DNA of 64,000 nt from Verrucomicrobiota bacterium. GTDB taxonomy: Bacteria; Verrucomicrobiota; Verrucomicrobiia; Chthoniobacterales; Terrimicrobiaceae. This document shows, piece after piece, positions 17,877-26,797 of the stretch. The position numbers and the translations under genes are program-made. Below the pieces are notes generated by a model. That model made no database searches and was not told the origin of the DNA. It saw only the letters and a program-made list of their open reading frames with translations. The first letter of the stretch is position 1; every line of letters starts with the position of its first letter. The stretch lies in the NCBI GenBank assembly GCA_017305195.1, contig JAFKMU010000044.1, forward strand, positions 124,001-188,000. The letters run 5' to 3'.

Positions 17877-17920
17877 GTCTCACCTCGCAGTTTGGTTGCG
17901 GGGTGAGACTTCTTTCCTTC
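17877..17920 (+). terminator. Stem-loop between precursor and maturase (attenuator or partial terminator)
   Basis: Arms 17877-17889 (GTCTCACCTCGCA) and 17897-17909 (TGCGGGGTGAGAC) pair over 13 positions with one G-U wobble and a 7-base loop. A pyrimidine-rich tract follows (17910-17920). It lies between the precursor stop and the GTG of the maturase, the usual place for partial termination or 3'-end protection that keeps precursor mRNA in excess over maturase mRNA. The tail is not a pure T-run, so partial readthrough is expected. Confidence 0.65.
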
Positions 17921-17921
17921 C

Positions 17922-19109
17922 GTGAACGAGACCGGATCATCGACTCCCGCAGGCTGCGCGCCTGATCCGTGGATCACGCTCCTGATTTTGCAGCCGTCGC
18001 CTTTCTGCAACATCAACTGCGACTACTGCTACCTCCCCAACCGCACGTCGACGAAACGCATGTCGATGGAGGTGCTGGAGAAATCCATTGAACGCACCTT
18101 TGCCTCCGATCTCGTGCAGAGCGACCTCACCCTCATCTGGCACGCCGGCGAGCCGATGGCAGTGCCGATCGCGTGGTACGAGGATGCGATTCAGGTCATC
18201 AAGCGCATCGCACCGCCGGGGCCGCAGATCCGGCACTCCGTACAATCCAACGGCACGCTGATCAATGAGCAGTGGTGCGACTTCATCCAGCGGGAGAATA
18301 TCTGCGTGGGCCTCAGTATTGACGGACCCGCCTTCCTCCACGACACGCACCGCAAGACGCGGCGCGGCGAGGGCACGCACGCCGCCGCCATGCGCGGCCT
18401 GCGCATGCTCCGCCAGCGCGGCATCCCGTTTCACGTCATTTCGGTGATCACGCGCGAGGCGCTGGGCCACGCGGAGGAGATTTACGATTTCTTTGAATCC
18501 GAGGGCGTCGAGCGACTGGGCCTCAACATCGAGGAGGTGGAGGCCAACAACGTATCGTCCACCCTCGCGGCGCGCGAGGATACGCGGGTGCGCGAGTTTT
18601 ACGAGGTGATGTTCCAGCGGCAGAAGGAGCGGCGGACGATCACCATCCGCGAATTCGACGCCGCCCGGCAGAAGGTGCTCCGGGGTGTATCGTTGCGAGA
18701 CTTTGACTTCCCGTGGTTCAACGAGCAGGCGCGCCCGTTTGGCATCGTGAGCGTGGATTGGGAGGGGAACTTCGCCACGTACTCGCCGGAGCTGTTAAGC
18801 ATGCCGGTGGACCCGTATGGCACGTTTGCCTTTGGCAACGTGAAGACCGATGATTTCTGCGATGCGCTGGAGACGCCGAAGTTCCAACAGGTGCTCACCG
18901 ACATCCAGGCAGGCATCCGCAAATGTGCGGCGACGTGCAGCTACTACGGCTATTGCGGCGGAGGCGCTCCGGCGAACAAGTATTACGAGAACGGCACTTT
19001 TGCCTCCACCCAGACGATGTACTGCCGCTATTCTGTGCAGATGCCACTGGAGATCGTTCTCTCCGACATCGAAAAGGACCTCCAGCTGGCGACTCCGTCA
19101 GCTGCATGA
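17922..19109 (+). CDS. grrM: Radical SAM/SPASM peptide maturase, GRRM family (cyclophane-forming)
   Basis: Predicted to install crosslinks in the W-x-N core of the upstream peptide. The 395 residues begin from a GTG; the next in-frame ATG is far inside the radical SAM domain. The SAM-cluster motif is C29-x3-C33-x2-C36 in PFCNINCDYCYLPNR, a wording characteristic of GRRM maturases. The C-terminal SPASM region carries KCAATCSYYGYCGGGAPANKYY and a later Cys in TMYC, ligands for auxiliary iron-sulfur clusters. It overlaps the following gene by ATGA. Family knowledge: related enzymes join the aromatic ring carbon to the beta-carbon of the residue two positions on. Activity on this substrate is inference. 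Confidence 0.9.
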   Translation: MNETGSSTPAGCAPDPWITLLILQPSPFCNINCDYCYLPNRTSTKRMSMEVLEKSIERTFASDLVQSDLTLIWHAGEPMAVPIAWYEDAIQVIKRIAPPGPQIRHSVQSNGTLINEQWCDFIQRENICVGLSIDGPAFLHDTHRKTRRGEGTHAAAMRGLRMLRQRGIPFHVISVITREALGHAEEIYDFFESEGVERLGLNIEEVEANNVSSTLAAREDTRVREFYEVMFQRQKERRTITIREFDAARQKVLRGVSLRDFDFPWFNEQARPFGIVSVDWEGNFATYSPELLSMPVDPYGTFAFGNVKTDDFCDALETPKFQQVLTDIQAGIRKCAATCSYYGYCGGGAPANKYYENGTFASTQTMYCRYSVQMPLEIVLSDIEKDLQLATPSAA

Positions 19110-19663
19110 AAAAAGCCCTTATCCTCGCCTTCGTCGCCGCCGCCATCCTGGCCGTCGCGCAATCCCCCGAAATGAACGACCTGTCCGCCAGCAATGCGCT
19201 CGGCGGCAAGCAGGTTCTCGATGCGATCCGCAACGCCACCACCGTGACCGTTCAGCGGGTCGACACGATCTTTCCGCCCGAGGATGATCCCAACGGCAAG
19301 TCGAAGGTGGTCGATCTGGGTGAACCCTTCGCCGTCCCGGCCGAGCAAGCGCAGGCGCTGAAGGAGGCCTTTTGCAGCGGCAAGACGTACCTGTCGCCAT
19401 CCAAGGCGTGCCGGTTCCGTGCCAACGTACGCTATGGCTTCGAGGGAGCGGGCGACAAGGTGACGCTGGTGCTGTGCTTTGGGTGCGGTGAGATGGAGGT
19501 CTGGCAGAAGGGCGAGATGGTGTCCTTCGGTCCCTTCGACGGCGGGTACGGACATATCCTCAAGCTCACGCAGTCGCTTTTCCCAAAGGACGAGTTTCTG
19601 GCGAAATTCGACGAAAAAATCTTTCAGGAACGCGCCAAGCGGATGGAAGTGATGAAGCCGTAG
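19106..19663 (+). CDS. Exported protein of unknown function, translationally coupled to the maturase
   Basis: Not recognised. The ATG at 19106 overlaps the maturase stop, which fixes the start. The 185 residues begin with a signal peptide (KKALILAFVAAAILAVAQ) and continue as a soluble domain with three cysteines, one in AFCSGKTY and two in CFGCGEME. No protease, transporter or substrate-binding-protein motif is visible. It does not look like the solute-binding protein often paired with cyanobacterial GRRM systems. Coupled translation with the maturase makes a role in handling the mature product outside the cytoplasm plausible, but unproven. Confidence 0.75.
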   Translation: MKKALILAFVAAAILAVAQSPEMNDLSASNALGGKQVLDAIRNATTVTVQRVDTIFPPEDDPNGKSKVVDLGEPFAVPAEQAQALKEAFCSGKTYLSPSKACRFRANVRYGFEGAGDKVTLVLCFGCGEMEVWQKGEMVSFGPFDGGYGHILKLTQSLFPKDEFLAKFDEKIFQERAKRMEVMKP

Positions 19664-19671
19664 GACTCCTC

Positions 19672-20014
19672 AAACAGAAGGAAGCAAAGGAAACGAAGGA
19701 GGAAGGCAGGTCGGAGCCGGATCGGGAAGCGAGGAGCTGCTTCTGGGGCAAATGCGGCTGACCCGCTCAAAAGCCGATCGCAGGGCGGGCATTCCGCCCG
19801 CCTGACCTTTCTCCAGGTTGTCAGTTTGCCATCCGTCGTCACGATACGGCCGAACTTGCAGGTCGGCGGGACGCCGACCCTACGCCTCAACGCGCTCGCT
19901 GCTTCTGCAAAAAATGCCAGCCCGCAAACACACGAGGCAGCCCTTTGCGTTCTTTGCGACCTTCTGTAAAAGTCTTCTGCCTTCCTTCTTCGTTTCCTTT
20001 GCTTCCTTCTGTTT
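19672..20014. repeat. MITE-like intergenic element 1 with 38-bp terminal inverted repeats
   Basis: The gene-free stretch 19664-20131 holds a structured element. Left arm 19672-19709 and right arm 19977-20014 are inverted copies matching at 37 of 38 positions; the right arm contains CTTCTTCGTTTCCTTTGC. Inside are two hairpins: a GC-rich stem at 19781-19804 (GGCGGGC, 5-base loop, GCCCGCC) and a perfect stem at 19861-19879 (GGTCGGCG, 3-base loop, CGCCGACC). No credible coding sequence is present. Purine-rich arms like these are, to my recollection, common in intergenic repeats of Verrucomicrobiota. A non-autonomous mobile or REP-like element is the best reading. Confidence 0.7.
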
Positions 20015-20131
20015 AAAAAGCCTTTCTGGAATCCGCTCTGTCCCGTCGAGAGCAAGCCAGTCATACTGTGTGACAAAGGCGGACTACCATCGCGCCTTGC
20101 CGAGCGGCAGGGGTCGGGGCATGATGCCGCC

Positions 20132-21181
20132 GTGCAAATCGGTTTGGATAACTTTGTCACGGCGGCTCCAGACCCCGTGACCGGCGAACAGCGCAGCCCC
20201 TCCCAGCGTCTCAGCGACCTCCTCGACGAGATCGCCTACGCCGACGAAGTCGGCCTCGATGTGGTCGGCATCGGAGAACACCATCGCGAGGAATTCCTCG
20301 ACTCCGCCCCGGCGATCCTGCTCGCAGCGGCGGCGGCGCGCACGAAACGCATCCGGCTGGCCAGCGCCGTGACCGTACTGAGCGCGGACGACCCGGTGCG
20401 TGTATTTCAGAATTTTGCCACCATCGACATTCTTTCCCAAGGCCGCGCCGAGATCATCGCGGGACGCGGTTCCTTCGTGGAGGCGTACCCGCTCTTTGGG
20501 CTGAACCTTGAGGATTACGACGACCTTTTCACCGAGAAGCTCGACCTGCTGATCAAGCTGCGGGACAACAAGGTCATCACCTGGGAGGGCAAGTACCGCC
20601 CGGCCCTGCACGAGCAAACGGTGTATCCGCGTCCCGTGCAAGACCCCCTGCCCGTCTGGGTGGGCGTGGGTGGTTCGCCGGGGTCCTTTGCCCGCGCGGG
20701 TGTGCTGGGATTGCCCCTCATGGTCGCCATCATCGGCGGCGAGCCGCGCAAGTTCCGCCCCATGATCGACCTTTACCGCGAGGCAGGCCGCCGCGCAGGG
20801 CATCCGCCGGAGCGTCTCAAGGTCGGCGTACACGCGCTCGGCTATGTCGCGGAAACGAACGACAAGGCGGCGGATGATTATTTCCCCGGGTACGAACGGA
20901 TGTTCACCCAGATCGGCCGCGAGCGCGGCTGGCCGCCGGTGAAGCGCATTCACTTTGACATGCTGCGCGGCCCCGAGGGCGCGCTGATGGTCGGCGACGT
21001 CGAGACGGTGGTGGAGAAGATCCTCCATTACGATCAGGTGCTCGGCGGCATCTCGCGCATCACCTTCCAGATGAGCCCCGCCTCCCTCCCGCACGAGAAG
21101 GAGATGAAGGCCATCGAGCTTCTCGGCAAACAGGTGTCCCCCTGGGTGAATACCGTGCTGGCAAAGAAGGCGAAGGGGTAG
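20132..21181 (+). CDS. LLM-class (luciferase-like) flavin-dependent oxidoreductase
   Basis: A 349-residue TIM-barrel flavin monooxygenase of the bacterial luciferase-like family. Family features visible are the N-terminal IGLDNF strand, DEVGLDVVGIGEHHREEF, an SAVTVLSADDPVRVFQNFATIDILSQGRAEIIAGRGSF block, and VWVGVGGSPGSFARAG. The start is a GTG at 20132; no stronger start is near. Substrate cannot be told from sequence. It follows the inverted-repeat element and has its own transcription unit on the + strand. Confidence 0.88.
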   Translation: MQIGLDNFVTAAPDPVTGEQRSPSQRLSDLLDEIAYADEVGLDVVGIGEHHREEFLDSAPAILLAAAAARTKRIRLASAVTVLSADDPVRVFQNFATIDILSQGRAEIIAGRGSFVEAYPLFGLNLEDYDDLFTEKLDLLIKLRDNKVITWEGKYRPALHEQTVYPRPVQDPLPVWVGVGGSPGSFARAGVLGLPLMVAIIGGEPRKFRPMIDLYREAGRRAGHPPERLKVGVHALGYVAETNDKAADDYFPGYERMFTQIGRERGWPPVKRIHFDMLRGPEGALMVGDVETVVEKILHYDQVLGGISRITFQMSPASLPHEKEMKAIELLGKQVSPWVNTVLAKKAKG

Positions 21182-21250
21182 ACGGCAGGAGTCCGCGGAT
21201 CGAATGCGCCGTCGCTTGAGGATTCATCCAAAAGCGGGCATACTTTGCCG

Positions 21251-21496
21251 GTGACAACGATCACGGTCCAGGAACTGCAAGCACATACGTCTGACATTGT
21301 CCGTCGGATCGGGAATAACTCGCAGCCCCTTGCGATCACCGATGGCGGTGAAGTCTTGGCAATCATTGCCTCACCCAAATTTTACCCGTCTCTGCGAAGG
21401 CGGCGCACTTTACTTCCCGAATATGCCGAGTTGCTGGCAGCAGCGCCCGTTGGCAACGTAACCGCCGATCTCGACATGGTACGCGGCGACAGGTGA
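21251..21496 (+). CDS. Orphan Phd/YefM-like antitoxin
   Basis: About 81 residues starting TTITVQELQAHTSDIVRRI, which matches the N-terminal DNA-binding fold of Phd/YefM antitoxins, followed by PLAITDGGEVLAIIASP. The GTG at 21251 or a TTG two codons upstream could be the start. No toxin gene follows: the next real gene is the cupin on the opposite strand and overlapping + strand frames are its shadow. It may act in trans or be a remnant of a lost module. The C-terminal toxin-wrapping part (after residue 45) is present, so it is not obviously truncated. Confidence 0.62.
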   Translation: MTTITVQELQAHTSDIVRRIGNNSQPLAITDGGEVLAIIASPKFYPSLRRRRTLLPEYAELLAAAPVGNVTADLDMVRGDR

Positions 21497-21519
21497 CCGC
21501 GCCGCTACCCGAATTTTTC

Positions 21520-21966
21520 CTACGGCTGGACGAAGTGTATGCCGTATTTCTCCGCGATCGCGATGGCGGCGGGGATGTCAGGGCCGGCGGGTTTGGCGAA
21601 TTCGGCGGCAGCTTCGATAAAGAACTGCTCAAAGCCGGACGGCGCGGCATGGATGAGCATGCGGGTCGGCGTCTCCGTATTATTCCGAAACGCATGCACT
21701 TTTCCGCGCGGAGCGAAAACCGTGTCGCCTGCACCGGCCTCGATCCATTCGCCCTCCATGAGAAAGCTCACGCGACCCTCGATAATATAAAACCACTCGT
21801 CCTCGCGGTCATGCCAGTGCGGCGGCGGACCTCCGCCGGGATTCGTCACCTCCACGAAACTCGTGAATTGTCCGCCGGTCTGTGAGCCATCGAGAAGGAG
21901 TGTCATTTGCTCGCCAAAAGCGTGGAAGACACGAGCCTGGGATGTCTGAATGAATACAGGGTCCAT
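21520..21966 (-). CDS. Cupin-domain protein
   Basis: A 148-residue single-domain beta-barrel. Cupin motif 1 is GGGPPPHWHDREDEWFYIIEGRVSF, giving two His, an Asp/Glu and a second acidic residue for metal binding. Motif 2 is GDTVFAPRGKVHAFRN with the last His. Substrate unknown; many such proteins are dioxygenases, isomerases or sensors. It lies 36 bases downstream of the antiporter on the same strand and may be co-transcribed with it. Confidence 0.85.
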   Translation of the reverse strand: MDPVFIQTSQARVFHAFGEQMTLLLDGSQTGGQFTSFVEVTNPGGGPPPHWHDREDEWFYIIEGRVSFLMEGEWIEAGAGDTVFAPRGKVHAFRNNTETPTRMLIHAAPSGFEQFFIEAAAEFAKPAGPDIPAAIAIAEKYGIHFVQP

Positions 21967-22002
21967 GAGAAAATAACGGGCAGGGTCTCAGGCAATACCC
22001 TA

Positions 22003-23304
22003 CTACAGCAGCGCGGGCTGCGGGCCGGCGGCAGGTGGGGCGGGATTTTGTGGAGGCTTCCGGCTGCCGACGAGACGCTCAAAGATGGGCGAGGCCATGA
22101 GCGTCGTGACCACGGCCATGATGACGAGGGTAGCGAATATCTCGGGCGAGATGACGCCGCGCTGGAGGCCGATGTTGATGATGATGAGCTCCATGAGGCC
22201 GCGGGCGTTCATGAGGGTGCCGATGCCGAGGGCCTCGCGGTTGGGAAGGCCGGTGGCTCGGGCGGCGAACCAGCAGGCGACGCCCTTGCCGAGAACTGCG
22301 GCGACGAGCACCGCACCGCAGATGAGCCAGAGGAAGCCGGTATTGAGCAGGCCGATGCGGGTATTCAGGCCTGAGTAGGTGAAAAAGAGCGGGAGCAGCA
22401 GCGCGACGGTGAGCGGCTGGATGCGCGCAATGAGGTCGCGGCCCACGACGCCACGCGGCATGGCGGCTCCCATGACGAAAGCGCCAAAGACGGCATGCAT
22501 CCCGATAAGGTCGGTGAACCACGCGCCCGCCGCCATAAGGGCGAGGCAGAGGACGAGCCCGGATTCGGTAAGTTCGTCGTCCTTTGTAATCCAGCGCTGG
22601 CAGTAGCCGAGCAGCGGGCGAATGATCAAAAAAGCCACGGCCACGTAGCCCGCGCCACCGGCGATATTGGTGATGGCGTGGCTCCAGTTGTTGTCAAAGC
22701 TGGCGAGGACGACGGCGAGCAGGCACCAGGCGGTGGCGTCGTCAATCGCACCCGCGCCGAGGGCGACGGTCCCCATGGTGGTTCCGGCGAGGCCCTTGAA
22801 ATGAATTATGCGGGCGAGCATCGGGAAGGCGGTGATGCACATGGACGCGCCCAGGAAGATCATGGCGTTGGACAGTGACGTGCGCCCCGGAAAGAGGTCG
22901 GTCCACTGGTAGATACCCCAGGCGAGCGCGGCCCCGAGAACGAAAGGGGCAGCCATTCCGGCCGCGGAGACAGCGACGGAACTGCGGAGGTTCTGCCGCA
23001 CGATGTCGACGCGAAACTCCAGGCCGACCACGAACATGTACAAGGCCAGACCAAGCTGCGAGGCGGGAAAGAGGTAGCTCTGGGTGTCGCGGGTTTTCTG
23101 CGTCGGGTCCCAGGGAAAGAGCGCCTGCTGAAAGTCGGGAAAGAACAGCCCGAGGAGCGACGGCCCGAGCATGACGCCCGCGATCATCTCGGCCACGACC
23201 TGCGGTTGTCCGAAACGCGCCGCGATAGCCCCGACAATGCGGCAGAAAACCAGGATGACCGCCAGTTGCAGGAGAAACTGAATAGCCAGGCTCAGATTGT
23301 TCAT
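22003..23304 (-). CDS. CPA2-family cation:proton antiporter
   Basis: A 433-residue integral membrane protein with about 12-13 hydrophobic segments and no C-terminal nucleotide-binding (TrkA-N) domain, hence closer to simple Na+/H+ or K+/H+ exchangers than to full KefB/KefC. Family features include FGQPQVVAEMIAGVMLGPSLLG in the first helices, GAIDDATAWCLLAVV with the acidic pair in the core, and FVMGAAMPRG. Start codon is ATG at 23304. Ion specificity cannot be judged from sequence. Confidence 0.87.
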   Translation of the reverse strand: MNNLSLAIQFLLQLAVILVFCRIVGAIAARFGQPQVVAEMIAGVMLGPSLLGLFFPDFQQALFPWDPTQKTRDTQSYLFPASQLGLALYMFVVGLEFRVDIVRQNLRSSVAVSAAGMAAPFVLGAALAWGIYQWTDLFPGRTSLSNAMIFLGASMCITAFPMLARIIHFKGLAGTTMGTVALGAGAIDDATAWCLLAVVLASFDNNWSHAITNIAGGAGYVAVAFLIIRPLLGYCQRWITKDDELTESGLVLCLALMAAGAWFTDLIGMHAVFGAFVMGAAMPRGVVGRDLIARIQPLTVALLLPLFFTYSGLNTRIGLLNTGFLWLICGAVLVAAVLGKGVACWFAARATGLPNREALGIGTLMNARGLMELIIINIGLQRGVISPEIFATLVIMAVVTTLMASPIFERLVGSRKPPQNPAPPAAGPQPALL

Positions 23305-23374
23305 TCGGCGCGCAGTCTTGGAAGAGGTCGTACTTTCCGCAACTGAAAAGTCCCTGATGCAGACATCGGGAATG

Positions 23375-23429
23375 CGGAATTCTAACTGCTGGGGTTCATC
23401 TCTTTGTTCATGGGAGACTTAGAATTCCG
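23375..23429. promoter_or_regulatory. Inverted repeat between the antiporter and clpB genes
   Basis: CGGAATTCTAA at 23375-23385 and TTAGAATTCCG at 23419-23429 are perfect 11-base inverted copies separated by 33 bases. They lie in the 238-base space between two divergent genes (antiporter start 23304, clpB start 23543). A split operator or a palindromic repeat is possible; it is not the CIRCE element (TTAGCACTC-type arms) nor an obvious sigma-32 site. Confidence 0.45.
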
Positions 23430-23504
23430 ATCACTTTCCGCAGAGACAAAGCGAATCCGCAACCTCATATCGAGTACAACGACCAGAGATTTCACCGAGT
23501 CAAA

Positions 23505-23533
23505 TTGACGCGCCGGGGTGTCGGGAGCATACT
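23505..23533 (+). promoter_or_regulatory. Predicted sigma-70-type promoter of clpB
   Basis: TTGACG at 23505-23510, a 17-base spacer, and CATACT at 23528-23533 form a good -35/-10 pair. Transcription would start at about 23540, only two or three bases before the clpB ATG (23543). This predicts an essentially leaderless mRNA, in agreement with the absence of a Shine-Dalgarno sequence there. Confidence 0.5.
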
Positions 23534-23542
23534 TCAAATTGT

Positions 23543-26110
<2,568 letters not shown>

Positions 26111-26124
26111 GTCCGATCATAAAA

Positions 26125-26154
26125 ACGGGAGGGTGAAGATCCCTCCCGTTCCAT
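26125..26154. terminator. Bidirectional intrinsic terminator between clpB and the PEP-CTERM gene
   Basis: ACGGGAGGG (26125-26133) and CCCTCCCGT (26141-26149) form a perfect 9-base stem with a 7-base loop. On the minus strand the stem is followed by five Ts (the A-run at 26121-26125), a good terminator for the PEP-CTERM gene ending at 26180. On the + strand it follows the clpB stop by 15 bases. Confidence 0.75.
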
Positions 26155-26179
26155 CGGTCGACACGCGCGCGGAAAAAAA

Positions 26180-26626
26180 CTAGGCGAGCCGTTGGCGGCG
26201 GCGAAAGAGGAGCAGCGTACCGACGCCTGCGAAAAAGAGGGCGATCGTGGTCGGCTCCGGCACCCGAAACAGGCCCAAGGCCTTCGATTCATGGTTGGCC
26301 TCGCTTGACTCGATCTTCCAGTCAGAAACCGTATTCAACCCGTTGTTGAATGTCATACGGAGGAGGTTCACAGGCGCTGAACTGATTACGAGCGTCTCGA
26401 AGATTGCTGAAGCGTCCTGATCGGCCTCGAGAGCGAATGCATTTACGTCGCAGGCAATGTCGCCTCCCATGGTTACCGACCTGATGATGGAAAATTGCCC
26501 CAAGGGCACTCCGAGCGAACTCAGCTCATCGATCCCAGCAACGCTCGCGTCGGAATCGGCGAAACTACGAGTAAGCGAAGCGAAAGAAAAAATCGTCAAT
26601 GCAACCAAGAGAAGGTTCGCCTTCAT
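26180..26626 (-). CDS. Small PEP-CTERM sorting-domain protein
   Basis: A 148-residue exported protein. It has an N-terminal signal peptide (LLLVALTIFSFASLTRSFA), an unrecognised domain of about 95 residues, and a C-terminal sorting signal: VPEPTT, a hydrophobic helix (IALFFAGVGTLLLF) and the basic tail RRRQRLA. Family knowledge: such signals are processed by exosortase at the cell surface in organisms that make extracellular polysaccharide. The middle part shows no known fold. Confidence 0.82.
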   Translation of the reverse strand: MKANLLLVALTIFSFASLTRSFADSDASVAGIDELSSLGVPLGQFSIIRSVTMGGDIACDVNAFALEADQDASAIFETLVISSAPVNLLRMTFNNGLNTVSDWKIESSEANHESKALGLFRVPEPTTIALFFAGVGTLLLFRRRQRLA

Positions 26627-26637
26627 GCCAAGGGAGG

Positions 26638-26666
26638 CAAATAGGAAATCCCCTCCGTTCTGTCAA
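26638..26666 (-). promoter_or_regulatory. Predicted promoter of the small PEP-CTERM gene
   Basis: Reading the minus strand, TTGACA at 26666-26661, a 17-base spacer, and TATTTG at 26643-26638. The predicted start falls about five bases before the ATG (26626), again giving a very short or absent leader. The upstream 26670-26797 stretch is AT-rich and holds no gene. Confidence 0.4.
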
Positions 26667-26797
26667 TCGCTGTAAAGTCTTACAACGTTAAGCAAATCAG
26701 CAACTTAAGCAAAAATCAACAAAACAACATTGCACACCCACGAGCGTCAACCAGTTGCAGCGCTACCCATTTTCCGGCATGTCAGCCTCCGAAAAAA

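Noticed and set aside
21493-21885. + strand frame directly after the orphan antitoxin, examined as a possible toxin
   Set aside because: No toxin motif (no PIN acidic set, no RelE pattern), and it is antisense to the cupin gene with clear metal motifs.
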